64,000 nt of DNA from Streptomyces canus (GCF_001514145.1 NZ_KQ948675.1:62001-126000); one strand, 5' to 3'; positions 51,896 through 61,064 are shown, numbered from the stretch's first letter. Numbers and translations: made by a program. Notes: generated from the letters alone by a model not told the origin.

Positions 51896-53716
51896 TCAGC
51901 CGAGGGCCCGGTCCAGGTTGAAGGCCGCGCTGATCAGGGCGAGATGGGTGAACGCCTGCGGGAAGTTGCCCTGCTGCTCGCCGGTGTTGCTGATCTCCTC
52001 GGCGTACAGGCCCAGATGGTTGGCGTACGTGAGCATCTTCTCGAAGGCCAGCCGTGCTTCGTCGATCCGGCCGGCGTGCACCATCGCCTCGACGTACCAG
52101 AACGAGCAGATGGAGAAGGTGCCCTCGTCCCCGCGCAGTCCGTCGGGGCTCGCCGTGGGGTCGTAGCGGTAGACGAGGGAGTCCGACACCAGCTCCTCGG
52201 TCAGCGCGTCCAGCGTGGACAGCCACTTGGGGTCGGTCGGCGCGATGAACTTGGTCAGCGGCATCATCAGTACGGCCGCGTCGAGCACATCGCCGTCCTC
52301 GTGCTGGACGAACGCCTGCCGGGTCTCCGACCAGCCGCGTTTCATGATCCGCCGGTAGATCGTGTCGCGGCACTCCCGCCAGCGGTTCAGGTCGGCGGGC
52401 AGCCCGCGCCGGTTGGCCATGCGGATCGCCCGCTCGATCGCCACCCAGCACATCAGCCGTGAGTACAGGAAGTTCTTGCGGCCGCCGCGGGTCTCCCAGA
52501 TGCCCTCGTCGGGCTGGTCCCAGTTCTCGCACACCCAGTCCACCAGCGCGGACACGTCGTCCCACTGGTCGCTGGAGATCGGCTTGGCCCACTTGTCGTA
52601 CAGGTAGATCGAGTCGATCAGGGCGCCGTAGATGTCGAGTTGGAGCTGGTCGGCGGCGGCGTTGCCGACCCGGACCGGCGCGGAGCCCTGATGCCCTTCC
52701 AGATGGCCGAGTTCACGCTCCGTCAGGTCGGTGCGGCCATCGATGCCGTACATGATCTGGAGCGGCCCGGAGGGGCCGTGGCCGTCCGGACTGACGTGCC
52801 GGATGAGGAAGTCCATGAACTGCTCGGCCTCGCTGGTGAAGCCGAGCCGCAGCAGCGCGTACACACAGAAGGCGGCGTCGCGCACCCACACGTACCGGTA
52901 GTCCCAGTTGCGCTCGCCGCCGAGCTGTTCGGGCAGGCTCGTCGTCGGCGCGGCCACGATGGCGCCGGTGGGCGCGTAGGTGAGCAGCTTGAGGGTGAGG
53001 GCGGAGCGGTGCACCATCTCCCGCCAGCGGCCCCGGTACTTGGAGGCGGACAGCCAGTGCCGCCAGTAGGCGACCGTGCTGGTGAACTGCTCCTCGGCCT
53101 CGGTGCGCGCGCACCGGCGCGGGGTCACCTCGCCGCCGACCTGGTCCAGCGCGAACACCGTCGACTCACCCTCGGAGAGCTTGAAGTCGGCGCGTACGTC
53201 GAGGCCTTCGGTCTCCAGCGGCACGGTCGCGGTCAGGCCCAGCGTCAGCTTGGGGGACTCGAAGACCGCGACGTCCCCGACCATGCGGAGGGTGTGCGGC
53301 TGGGCGCCGTAGTCGAAACGCGGGGCCACGCGTGTCCGGAACGGAATCGAGCCGCGTACGCACACCACTCGCCGGATCAGCCGGTGCCGCTCGGTCTCCA
53401 CCGTGTCGCCGTCGACCGGCATGAAGTCCTGGACCTCGCCCACGCCGTCCTCGGTGTAGAACCGGGTGATCAGGACGTTGGTGTCGGGGAAGTAGAACTG
53501 CTTGGTCCGTGCCGGCACGGTCGCCGCGAGCTCGAAGCAGCCGCCGCGCTCCGCGTCCAGGATCGACGCGAAGACGCTCGGTGCGTCGAAGGCGGGGCAG
53601 CAGTACCAGTCGATGGTGCCGTCGGTCCCGACCAGTGCCACGCTGCGCAGGTCACCGATCAGACCGTGCTCGGCGATCGGCAGGTAGCCCGTGTGATCCC
53701 TGGGTGATCCGCTCAT
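51896..53716 (-). CDS. GH15-family glycoside hydrolase (glucoamylase/trehalase-like)
   Basis: A 606-aa intracellular protein with the actinobacterial GH15 architecture: an N-terminal beta-sandwich (IAEHGLIGDLRSVALVGTDGTIDWYCCPAFD start, typical of the group) and a C-terminal alpha/alpha barrel. Barrel landmarks include NWDYRYVWVRDAAF, LEGHQGSAPVRVGNAA and LRGDEGTFSICSFWYVEAM, where the glutamates of the active site are expected. Related actinobacterial enzymes hydrolyse trehalose, while others act on alpha-glucans. No signal peptide is seen. The ATG follows AGGAGG. It is divergent from the SIS-domain isomerase gene. Confidence 0.9.
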   Translation of the reverse strand: MSGSPRDHTGYLPIAEHGLIGDLRSVALVGTDGTIDWYCCPAFDAPSVFASILDAERGGCFELAATVPARTKQFYFPDTNVLITRFYTEDGVGEVQDFMPVDGDTVETERHRLIRRVVCVRGSIPFRTRVAPRFDYGAQPHTLRMVGDVAVFESPKLTLGLTATVPLETEGLDVRADFKLSEGESTVFALDQVGGEVTPRRCARTEAEEQFTSTVAYWRHWLSASKYRGRWREMVHRSALTLKLLTYAPTGAIVAAPTTSLPEQLGGERNWDYRYVWVRDAAFCVYALLRLGFTSEAEQFMDFLIRHVSPDGHGPSGPLQIMYGIDGRTDLTERELGHLEGHQGSAPVRVGNAAADQLQLDIYGALIDSIYLYDKWAKPISSDQWDDVSALVDWVCENWDQPDEGIWETRGGRKNFLYSRLMCWVAIERAIRMANRRGLPADLNRWRECRDTIYRRIMKRGWSETRQAFVQHEDGDVLDAAVLMMPLTKFIAPTDPKWLSTLDALTEELVSDSLVYRYDPTASPDGLRGDEGTFSICSFWYVEAMVHAGRIDEARLAFEKMLTYANHLGLYAEEISNTGEQQGNFPQAFTHLALISAAFNLDRALG

Positions 53717-53810
53717 CGCAGCCTCCTGCGGATCAGCCTATGCAGGATCGGCCGCGGGTGTCACGAAAACGGCCTCGCACGCGAGGCGCACCACTTCTGC
53801 GTGTGAATGC

Positions 53811-53854
53811 TTGATTATGCTCGAAAGCTAGCTATATCTTGCAAGAGCAATCAA
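53811..53854. promoter_or_regulatory. AT-rich inverted repeat before the SIS/aldolase operon
   Basis: TTGATTATGCTC (53811-53822) and GAGCAATCAA (53845-53854) form an imperfect inverted repeat flanking the palindrome AGCTAGCT (53826-53833). The stretch is strikingly AT-rich for this genome and ends 19 nt before the isomerase start, so it is probably the operator and promoter region. The regulator is not adjacent; a DeoR-type protein is plausible. Confidence 0.5.
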
Positions 53855-53873
53855 AGTGACAGAGAGGTACGGC

Positions 53874-54758
53874 ATGACTCATGTCGAGGACGAGCTGACC
53901 AGCCAGCCCGGGTGCTGGACCCGGGCGGCGGCGGAGGCCGCGGGCCACGCCCACGCGCTTCCGGCGGCCGGGGAGCGGGTCGCGATCGTCGGATGCGGCA
54001 CGTCGTACTTCATGGCGCAGGCCGTGGCGGCGCTGCGGGAGGGCTCGGGCCAGGGCGAGACCGACGCCTTCGCCGCGTCGGAGTTCCCGCGGGGGCGCTC
54101 GTACGACCGTGTCGTCGCCCTCACCCGCTCCGGCACGACGACCGAAGTCCTCGACCTGCTCGGGCAGTTGAAGGGCAGCACCCGCACGACCGCTCTCACC
54201 GCCGACCCCGCCACCCCCGTCATGGCCGCCGCCGACGAGGTCGTCGTCCTCGACTTCGCCGACGAACGCTCCGTCGTCCAGACGAGGTTCGCGACCACCG
54301 CCCTCACCCTGCTCCGCGCCCACCTGGGCCTGCACACCGACGCCGTCGTCGCCGACGCCCACACCGCACTCACGACTCCCCTGCCCGAAGGCCTCGTCGA
54401 GTGCACGCAGTTCACCTTCCTCGGCCGGGGCTGGACGGTGGGGCTGGCCAGCGAGGCGGGGCTGAAGATGCGCGAGGCCTCCCTCGCCTGGACCGAGGCC
54501 TATCCGGCGATGGAGTACCGCCACGGCCCGATCAGCATCACCACCCATGGCACCGCCACCTGGATGCTCGGCGCGGCACCCGAGGGGCTGGCCGAACAGG
54601 TCCGGGAGACCGGCGGACTGTGGGTGCCGGGCACCCTCGACCCCCTCGCCGAACTGGTCCGCGTGCAGCGCCTCGCGGTCGCCGTCGCCGGGGCCCGCGG
54701 CCTCGACCCGGACCAGCCCCGCCACCTCACCCGCTCGGTGATCCTCGCCCGCCCCTAG
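53874..54758 (+). CDS. SIS-domain sugar isomerase/deaminase-like protein
   Basis: A 294-aa protein made of two SIS (sugar isomerase) domains. VAIVGCGTSYFMAQAVAAL is the first phospho-sugar binding loop, VVALTRSGTTTEVLDLLGQL the serine-rich second, and EYRHGPISITTHG is the conserved block of glucosamine-6-phosphate-isomerase-like proteins. It lacks an amidotransferase domain, so it is a deaminase/isomerase of the AgaS type rather than GlmS. The ATG at 53874 follows GAGAGG; a GTG six codons earlier is less likely. It is the first gene of an operon with a class II aldolase, which fits use of an amino sugar such as galactosamine; that assignment is inference. Confidence 0.85.
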   Translation: MTHVEDELTSQPGCWTRAAAEAAGHAHALPAAGERVAIVGCGTSYFMAQAVAALREGSGQGETDAFAASEFPRGRSYDRVVALTRSGTTTEVLDLLGQLKGSTRTTALTADPATPVMAAADEVVVLDFADERSVVQTRFATTALTLLRAHLGLHTDAVVADAHTALTTPLPEGLVECTQFTFLGRGWTVGLASEAGLKMREASLAWTEAYPAMEYRHGPISITTHGTATWMLGAAPEGLAEQVRETGGLWVPGTLDPLAELVRVQRLAVAVAGARGLDPDQPRHLTRSVILARP

Positions 54759-54766
54759 GAGACGTC

Positions 54767-55618
54767 GTGCCCCTGGCCACCACCGGCGAGCTCGTCACCC
54801 GCGCCGCCACCACCCGCTCCGCCGTCGCCGCCTTCAACATCATCACCCTGGAGCACGTCGAGGCCGTCATCACCGGTGCCGAGTCCCTCGACGCGCCCGT
54901 CGTGCTCCAAGTCAGCGAGAACGCCGTCAAGTTCCGCTATGGCCGGCTTCTCCCGCTCGCTCGCGCCGCCGTCGTCGCGGCCGAACGCGCCGCCGTGCCG
55001 GTCGCGTTGCACCTCGACCACGTCCAGAGCGACGACCTGCTGCGCCAGGCGGCGGACGCCGGCTTCGGTTCCGTGATGTACGACGCGGCCCACCTGCCCT
55101 ACGCCGAGAACCTCGCCGCCACCCGGGCGGCGGCCGACTGGGCGCATTCCCAAGGGCTCTGGATCGAGGCCGAGTTGGGGGAAGTGGGCGGGAAGCAGGG
55201 CCGGCCCGCGCTGGACGCCCACGCCCCCGGCGCCCGCACCGACCCCGCCGAGGCCCGCGCCTTCGTCGCCGACTCCGGCGTGGACGCCCTCGCCGTGGCC
55301 ATCGGCAGCGCCCACGCGATGACCCAACGCACCGCCACCCTCGACCACGACCTGCTCAAACGCCTCGCCACCACCGTGGACGTCCCCCTCGTCCTGCACG
55401 GCTCCTCCGGAGTCCGCGACGACGAACTCACCACGGCCGTCGCGGGCGGCATCGCCAAGGTCAACGTCGGCACCGCGCTGAACATCGCCATGACCGGCGC
55501 GATCCGGGAGTTCCTGGCGGCTCACCCCGAGGCGGTGGACTCGCGCAAGTACCTCAGTGTCGGGCGGGACGCCATGGCCGAGGCGGCCCGGCGGATCATC
55601 CAGCTGCTCGGGCGGTGA
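54767..55618 (+). CDS. Class II fructose/tagatose-bisphosphate aldolase
   Basis: A 283-aa zinc-dependent aldolase that splits a ketohexose bisphosphate into dihydroxyacetone phosphate and glyceraldehyde 3-phosphate. Zinc and catalytic residues lie in ALHLDHVQ and AIGSAHAM, with a third histidine in VLHGSSGV; the phosphate-binding end is GGIAKVNVGTALN. It is closest in type to GatY/KbaY, tagatose enzymes. The GTG start follows AGGAGA 8 nt after the isomerase gene stop. The phosphofructokinase-type enzyme needed for a complete tagatose route is not in the window. Its 3' end overlaps the convergent methyltransferase by 23 nt. Confidence 0.9.
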   Translation: MPLATTGELVTRAATTRSAVAAFNIITLEHVEAVITGAESLDAPVVLQVSENAVKFRYGRLLPLARAAVVAAERAAVPVALHLDHVQSDDLLRQAADAGFGSVMYDAAHLPYAENLAATRAAADWAHSQGLWIEAELGEVGGKQGRPALDAHAPGARTDPAEARAFVADSGVDALAVAIGSAHAMTQRTATLDHDLLKRLATTVDVPLVLHGSSGVRDDELTTAVAGGIAKVNVGTALNIAMTGAIREFLAAHPEAVDSRKYLSVGRDAMAEAARRIIQLLGR

Positions 55619-56372
55619 GGACGGGCTGGTAGAACCCGCTGGAGGCCGGATCGTGCCACCGCACGTCGAGGAATCCGGCCGTGGTCACGAACTCCGTCAG
55701 CTGTGAACGGGTCAGGGCCCAGGAGGTCGTACGGCGGACGCGGACGGCCCAGTCGTCCCCGCCGCCGTCCGCGAGCTGGAAGTGCTCCAGGTCGTAGCGT
55801 TCGCCGTCCTCGTGCCACTGCCACAGCTGGAAGGTGATCAGCCGGCCGTCGGAGTCCTCGGAGACCTGCGGAGGCGGGGCGCCGGGCCTGGTCCGCCGGA
55901 TCTCGTCGTAGTCGCGAAGGGTGAGCACCAGCAGACCGCCGTCCCGCACAACCCTGCGCATGCCCGCGAGCGCGGCCTCCAGGTCCGGGGCCGTCAGCAG
56001 ATGCGCCAGGGAGTTGTCGGCGCAGACGACGACGTCGAAGACGGACGACACGAACGGCAGCCGTCGCATGTCCGCGGCGGCGGCCGGCAACACTGCCCCG
56101 CGAGCCGCGGCCTCCTGGGTGGCACGTGCGGCGGCCACCGGACTGAGGTCGCTGCCGACGACCCGGTGCCCCGCGAGGGCGAGTCCGATGGCCTGGGTCC
56201 CGATGCCGCACGAGCAGTCCAGGACGCGGTGCGGACCCGGCCCCAGGTCCTCCCGCACGAGCGCTCCGAGCACGGCCGCCTGATGCGCGATGCTCACGTC
56301 CCAGTCCGCGAAGATCCGGTGGTAGTCCGGGGCCAGCGCGTCGTAGAAGGCCCGCACCGAGGGATCAGACAC
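55596..56372 (-). CDS. Class I SAM-dependent methyltransferase (glycine N-methyltransferase-like)
   Basis: A 258-aa methyltransferase. Motif I is VLDCSCGIGTQAIGLAL with cysteines in place of the usual glycines, followed by VVGSDLSPVAAARA, and FDVVVCADNSLAHLL as motif IV. These features, including DCSCGIGTQ, resemble glycine/sarcosine-type N-methyltransferases and their many uncharacterised relatives. Its start overlaps the RlmG-like stop by 8 nt, so the pair is an operon. Substrate unknown. Confidence 0.87.
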   Translation of the reverse strand: MSDPSVRAFYDALAPDYHRIFADWDVSIAHQAAVLGALVREDLGPGPHRVLDCSCGIGTQAIGLALAGHRVVGSDLSPVAAARATQEAAARGAVLPAAAADMRRLPFVSSVFDVVVCADNSLAHLLTAPDLEAALAGMRRVVRDGGLLVLTLRDYDEIRRTRPGAPPPQVSEDSDGRLITFQLWQWHEDGERYDLEHFQLADGGGDDWAVRVRRTTSWALTRSQLTEFVTTAGFLDVRWHDPASSGFYQPVLTARAAG

Positions 56373-57519
56373 CCGACTCCTTCACTGCCTTGAGCACCAC
56401 GAACTTCGGCCCGCCGGCGACCAGTTCACTGTTGCCGAACAGTTTTCGCAGCTTCACGTGATAGCCGAGATGGCGGTTCCCGACAACCCACAGTTCGCCG
56501 CCGGGCCGTAGCGCCCTGCGCGCTCCGGTGAACATCCGCCAGGCCGTCGCGTCGGTCGTCGCCTGGTGGGAGTGGAAGGGCGGGTTGTTGAGGACGAGGT
56601 CGACGCTGCCCGCCGGGACCCCCGCCAGACCGTCCCCGACCCGGAACTCCGCGTGCCCCGGCACGCCGTTCGCCTGGTACGTCTCCTCCGCCGAGGCCAC
56701 GGCCTGGAAGGACTCGTCGACGAACAGCACCTCGGCCTCGGGGTTGGCCAGGGCCACCGCCGTACCGACGACGCCGTTGCCGCAGCCCAGGTCCACGATC
56801 CGCTGCGAGCCACGGCTCTTCGGGAGGTGCTGGAGGAAGAACCGGGTGCCGATGTCGAGCCGGTCCGCGCAGAAGACGCCCGCGTGATTGACGACGGCCC
56901 GCCCGGAGACGGCACCGATGCCGTCCGGGAGGGTGTAGCCGTACGGCCAGGGGTTGGCGGGCCGTTCGAGCGACGGCTCCGGTGTGCAGAAGATGAGCCG
57001 GGCCTTCTTCTCGGCCAGCGAGGTGCGCGTCGGCCCGAGGATCCGCTCGAACAGCTGGAGCGTCGAGGTGTGGATCTCCTTCACCATGCCGGTGCCGACG
57101 ACGAGCGTGCCCTCGTGCACCGCGGGCGCCAGCCGCAGCAACTGGTCCTCCAGCAGGGCCAGGCTCTTCGGCACGCGCACCAGCAGGACGTCGACGCGGC
57201 CGGGCGGTGGGTCCTGTGTGGTGAGCAGCTGGACGGTGCCGGGCTCGACGTCGGCGCGTTCGAGGTTGGCGCGAGTCGCCTCCTGGCTGAGGAAGGAGTC
57301 GGTGATCTGGACCGGCCGGTGCGGTGCCAGGGCGGTGGCCAGCGCACCCCAGCGGTCTCCGACCACCACGACCGTGCCGGACAGGGCCACGTCCTCAGCC
57401 ACGAGATGCCTCAGCAGATACTCGTCGGAGGCGTCCCAGGCGCGCAGCAGGTCACGCGGGTCCTCGGGGAAACGGGTGAGCGCGAGCTCGCCCCAGGGGG
57501 TCGTCATACGGTCGTCCAT
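56365..57519 (-). CDS. RlmG/RsmC-like rRNA guanine-N2 methyltransferase
   Basis: A 384-aa enzyme with two methyltransferase-like halves, as in RlmG and RsmC. The N-terminal half is a degenerate fold, whereas the C-terminal half is catalytic: IVDLGCGNGVVGTAVAL binds SAM and NNPPFHSHQ is the N-P-P-F motif of base N-methyltransferases. RlmG makes m2G1835 in 23S rRNA and RsmC m2G1207 in 16S rRNA; which one is meant cannot be settled here, but the length fits RlmG. The ATG at 57507 is an alternative start. Divergent from the AlkB-like gene. Confidence 0.87.
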   Translation of the reverse strand: MDDRMTTPWGELALTRFPEDPRDLLRAWDASDEYLLRHLVAEDVALSGTVVVVGDRWGALATALAPHRPVQITDSFLSQEATRANLERADVEPGTVQLLTTQDPPPGRVDVLLVRVPKSLALLEDQLLRLAPAVHEGTLVVGTGMVKEIHTSTLQLFERILGPTRTSLAEKKARLIFCTPEPSLERPANPWPYGYTLPDGIGAVSGRAVVNHAGVFCADRLDIGTRFFLQHLPKSRGSQRIVDLGCGNGVVGTAVALANPEAEVLFVDESFQAVASAEETYQANGVPGHAEFRVGDGLAGVPAGSVDLVLNNPPFHSHQATTDATAWRMFTGARRALRPGGELWVVGNRHLGYHVKLRKLFGNSELVAGGPKFVVLKAVKESGV

Positions 57520-57575
57520 CGTGCGTCCAGGCTATCGGAGGCGCAGCTCAGGCCCGCTCGGGCAGGATGGAACCC

Positions 57576-58217
57576 ATGGATGCCGAGCTGTTCCCCCGAC
57601 CCCGCGCGGAGGTCGCGCCGGGTGCGGTGCACGTGCCGGGCTGGCTGGAGCCGGGGCGGCAGCGCGGCCTGCTGGAGGCCTGCCGGGAGTGGGCGCGCCC
57701 GCCCGCCGGACTGCGCACGGTCCGCACCCCGGGCGGCGGCACGATGACCGCGCGCCAGGTCTGTCTGGGCCGGCACTGGTACCCGTACGGCTACGCCCGC
57801 ACGGTCGTCGACGGCGACGGGGCACCGGTGAAGCCCTTCCCGCACTGGCTGGGCGAGCTGGGCCGGGAAGCGGTGCGCGACGCGCTCGGTCCGCGGCAGG
57901 CGGCGTACGACATCGCACTGATCAACTTCTATGACGGCGACGCCCGCATGGGCATGCACCGCGACAGCGACGAGAAGTCGGACGCGCCCGTGGTCTCCCT
58001 GAGCCTCGGCGACACCTGCGTCTTCCGCTTCGGCAACCCCGAGACCCGGACCCGGCCCTACACGGACGTCGAACTGCGCAGCGGTGACCTGTTCGTGTTC
58101 GGCGGTCCGTCGAGACTCGCGTACCACGGGGTCCCCCGTGTGCATCCGGGCACCGCGCCGCCCGAGTTGGGGCTGACGGGACGACTGAACATCACGCTGC
58201 GGGTCAGCGGGCTCTGA
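57576..58217 (+). CDS. AlkB-family 2-oxoglutarate/Fe(II) dioxygenase
   Basis: A 213-aa dioxygenase that removes alkyl groups from DNA or RNA bases. The iron ligands are the H and D of MHRDSDE and the distal histidine in RLAYHGVPRV; the 2-oxoglutarate arginine lies in GRLNITLRVSG. NFYDGDARMGMH is the expected substrate-binding stretch. The ATG at 57576 is preceded by AGGATGG; the ATG at 57567 is in frame and equally possible. It is divergent from the RlmG-like gene, and the next gene starts 36 nt after its stop. Confidence 0.92.
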   Translation: MDAELFPRPRAEVAPGAVHVPGWLEPGRQRGLLEACREWARPPAGLRTVRTPGGGTMTARQVCLGRHWYPYGYARTVVDGDGAPVKPFPHWLGELGREAVRDALGPRQAAYDIALINFYDGDARMGMHRDSDEKSDAPVVSLSLGDTCVFRFGNPETRTRPYTDVELRSGDLFVFGGPSRLAYHGVPRVHPGTAPPELGLTGRLNITLRVSGL

Positions 58218-58253
58218 GCTCGATCGCGAACGGATCATGGGAGACTCGCCCTC

Positions 58254-59498
58254 ATGAGCGGCAAGGCGGACCCCCGGCCGGCGGGGGAAGGAACCACCTC
58301 GAGGACGCGGCTGGACCGGGGGCGCGGTGCGCTCGGGCCCGCGTTGGAGCTCGTGCACACCGGCCGCGCACCCACCCGGGCCGTGCTCACCGCCGAACTC
58401 GGGGTGACGCGGGCGACGGCCGGCGCGGTCGCCGCCGAGCTGGAGGCGCTCGGGCTGATCCGCGTCGACGCCCGGCCCACCGCGGCCGCCGGTTCGCAGG
58501 GCCGGCCCTCGCACCGCCTCGCGGTCGCCGAGGACGGTCCCGTCGTGCTGGCCGCGCAGGTCCACGCCGACGGCTTCCGGGCCGCCCTGGTCGGTCTGGG
58601 CGGTCGTATCGTCGCCACGGCCCCCGGCTGCGAGACGGTCGACGCCGACCCGGCGAAGGTCCTCGGCTCCGTCGTCGAGGCGGGCGCCGACCTGCTGCGC
58701 GCCACCGGCAGACGCTGCGTCGGCGCCGGACTCGCCGTGCCGTCCGCGGTCGCCGAACCCGACGGCCTCGCCCTCAACCCCCTGCACCTCGCCTGGCCCG
58801 CGGGCGCCCCCGTCCGCCGTATCTTCGACGAGTGCGTGCGTGCCGCAGGCATCACCGGACCGGCCTTCGCGGCCAACGACGTCAACCTCGCCGCGCTCGC
58901 CGAGCACCGGCACGGCGCGGGCCGCGGCGCCCGGGACCTGCTGTGCGTGGCGACCGGACACCGGGGCGTGGGCGGCGCCCTCGTGCTCGACGGGCGTCTG
59001 CACACGGGGAGTTCGGGCTTGGCCCTGGAAGTCGGCCACCTCACCGTGAATCCCGAGGGCCGCCCCTGCCACTGCGGCAGCCGGGGCTGTCTGGACGTCG
59101 AGGCGGACCCGCTGGCGTTCCTCACGGCGGCGGGACTCGCCCCCGGCCCCCAGCTCTCCCTGCTCCAGCAGGCCAACGACCTCGTCCGGCACCACTACGA
59201 CGATCCCGCCGTCCGCGGCGCCGCGGAGGCCCTCATCGACCGCCTGGGCCTCGGTCTCGCGGGCCTGGTGAACATCCTCAACCCGGACCGGATCATCCTC
59301 GGTGGCCTCCACCGCACCCTGCTGGACGCCGACCCCGCGCGGCTGCGCGCCGTCGTCGCCGACCGCAGCCTGTGGGGGCAGAGCGGCGGCGTTCCCATCC
59401 TGGCCTGCACCCTCGACCACAACAGTCTGGTCGGGGCGGCCGAGTTGGCGTGGCAGCCGGTGCTGGACGATCCGCTGGGGGCACTGACCCATGCCTGA
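58254..59498 (+). CDS. ROK-family transcriptional regulator
   Basis: A 414-aa NagC/XylR-type repressor. An N-terminal winged helix (RAVLTAELGVTRATAGAVAAELEALGLI) is joined to a sugar-kinase-like ROK domain with FAANDVNLAALAEHRHG, LEVGHLTVNPEG and the zinc site CHCGSRGCLD. The last acidic residue of that site is aspartate where glutamate is commonest. A complete DNA-binding part means it is a regulator, not a kinase. It may respond to a sugar handled by the isomerase-aldolase operon nearby, but that is inference. The stop overlaps the NUDIX gene start by 8 nt. Confidence 0.9.
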   Translation: MSGKADPRPAGEGTTSRTRLDRGRGALGPALELVHTGRAPTRAVLTAELGVTRATAGAVAAELEALGLIRVDARPTAAAGSQGRPSHRLAVAEDGPVVLAAQVHADGFRAALVGLGGRIVATAPGCETVDADPAKVLGSVVEAGADLLRATGRRCVGAGLAVPSAVAEPDGLALNPLHLAWPAGAPVRRIFDECVRAAGITGPAFAANDVNLAALAEHRHGAGRGARDLLCVATGHRGVGGALVLDGRLHTGSSGLALEVGHLTVNPEGRPCHCGSRGCLDVEADPLAFLTAAGLAPGPQLSLLQQANDLVRHHYDDPAVRGAAEALIDRLGLGLAGLVNILNPDRIILGGLHRTLLDADPARLRAVVADRSLWGQSGGVPILACTLDHNSLVGAAELAWQPVLDDPLGALTHA

Positions 59499-60213
59499 CC
59501 TGCTGGAGGCCGGGGGACTGCGCCTGGTCGAGGTGGCGCCCCCGGTGGTCCCGGCCGAGGTGCGGACGGCCATGGACCGCGAGTGGGGCGAGGCCGTCCT
59601 GGCCAACCCGGCCCTCTTCGACGGCCCGGTGGCGGTGTGCGCGGGGCTCTCTTGGGAGGCCCCGGACAGCCTGCTCATCTCCTGGTCCCGGGTGACCTAT
59701 CGGTACTTCGCGCTGCGCCGCGTCCCGGGCGCCACCGCCCCGCGGTCCCTCTTCGTCAGCGTGGTGCAGCCGACGGACGACGGATGTGTGCTGGTGGGCC
59801 GTATGTCCTCGTCCACCGTCGCGCCCGGCCGCTGGCAGTTCCCCGGCGGATCGGTGGAACCGCCCACCGGCGACGAGCCTCTGGACGAGCCCGCACTGCG
59901 CCGCCACGCGGCTGTGGAACTGGCCGAGGAGACGGGCGTCGACGTCCCGGCCGCCGACCTCACCCGGTGTCTGGTCACGCACGGCGAGGACGGACAGGTC
60001 GGTGTCCACTACCTGGCCCCGCCGTTGCCCGCGTCCTTCCTGCGGGACAGCTTCACGGCGCTGGTGGCCGCGGAGACGGCACGGGGACGCGTGTCGGAGT
60101 TCGACCGGATCACCCTCGTCGGCTCACCCGCCGAACTGCCGGACCTCTCCGGTCCGCACGTGGGCTACCTGGATCCCGTCGTCCGCTGGGCGAGCCGCCG
60201 AGTAGGCTCGTGA
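59491..60213 (+). CDS. NUDIX-domain hydrolase
   Basis: A 240-aa protein with a NUDIX fold in its C-terminal two-thirds. The NUDIX box is visible as WQFPGGSVEPP followed by AVELAEETGVDV. The arginine that normally begins R-E-x-x-E-E is replaced by valine, while the metal-binding glutamates are kept. An insert of about ten residues lengthens the box between its glycine and helix. About 90 N-terminal residues precede it, so the protein is larger than simple NUDIX enzymes. It likely cleaves a nucleoside-diphosphate derivative, with substrate unknown. It overlaps the ROK gene by 8 nt. Confidence 0.8.
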   Translation: MPDLLEAGGLRLVEVAPPVVPAEVRTAMDREWGEAVLANPALFDGPVAVCAGLSWEAPDSLLISWSRVTYRYFALRRVPGATAPRSLFVSVVQPTDDGCVLVGRMSSSTVAPGRWQFPGGSVEPPTGDEPLDEPALRRHAAVELAEETGVDVPAADLTRCLVTHGEDGQVGVHYLAPPLPASFLRDSFTALVAAETARGRVSEFDRITLVGSPAELPDLSGPHVGYLDPVVRWASRRVGS

Positions 60214-60359
60214 CATGCGGATCTCCGTCTCCCGGGGTTGCCGCCGTGACCTTGGGCGCAAGGCGGTCAGCGGCAGTTCGTCGAACCATTGATGACCGTC
60301 CACACCCGCTGTCGCCCATGGCGGCAGATGTCAGAACTGATGTCAGGGTCCTGGCAGAG

Positions 60360-61007
60360 TCACGCCTGGTGGTTGTCCGTTTGAGTCGCCGCGGCGCGCT
60401 TGGAAGTACCTGGTCGACCGAGGCGACACCCAGGGCTGAAGTGCCGGCCCTCATATCTGGCCAGGGCGGGCTTGGTGGCGAACCCCGTGTGGTCCGGGAT
60501 GCCTGCGGCCCGGCACCGGTCGGGGCCCTGAGTCCAGGAGCGTGGGATGTAGAGGCGCCGGTCGATGGCAGCGTGCCCTACCGGGGTGGAGTAGACGGGG
60601 TAGACGGCGACCTGGGCGTTTTCGATTCGACCCGCGGTCCCGGTGCACTGGCGTTGCACCCCGACGCTCGCGGTGCCCTTCTTCAGGTCACCGGTCTCGC
60701 CCACCACCAGGACGGCGTCCTGGTTGCCGAGGTGCTCGACCACGAAGTCCCGTATGTCGTCGCGGACTCCGTCGGCGTCCCAGGAGGCGCGGCTGAGCAG
60801 GTGCTGCATACCGGCCGGACTGCTGTCACCGGCATGCTCCGCGATCGTCCAGCAGTTCTTCCGCGGCAACTCTGCCAGCGGGCCCAGCACGAAGGCCCGT
60901 GCCCTGCGACGCGGCTCGACCCGGGCGAACCGCCTCGCCACCCTCGCCATCAGGTCGTCGAACACCGGCTGCCACCGGGCAGGGTCTACGCTGTGGCCCA
61001 CGGCCAT
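60360..61007 (-). pseudogene. IS701-family transposase, truncated and active-site mutated
   Basis: The N-terminal half of an IS701-family transposase. It starts cleanly (FDDLMARVARRFARVEPRRRAR, PRKNCWTIAEHAGD, MQHLLSRASWDADGVRDDI) and keeps homology to FATKPALA, after which the last 30 or so residues are unrelated, so the C-terminal third with the remaining catalytic residues is lost. The first catalytic aspartate, expected in VLVVDETGDLKKG, is glycine (GGC for GAC). It is therefore dead twice over. It lies next to a second, oppositely oriented fragment of a related but distinct IS701-type element. Confidence 0.85.
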
Positions 61008-61064
61008 CGGCTGATCTTCGTCTGTCCACAGAACCGACGATGATCAACGGTGGCCGTGCCCTTT

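Noticed and set aside
60298..60350. Short repeat GATGTCAG/TGATGTCAG as a possible attachment site
   Set aside because: Only about eight bases are repeated and no integrase or tRNA lies nearby; chance is sufficient.
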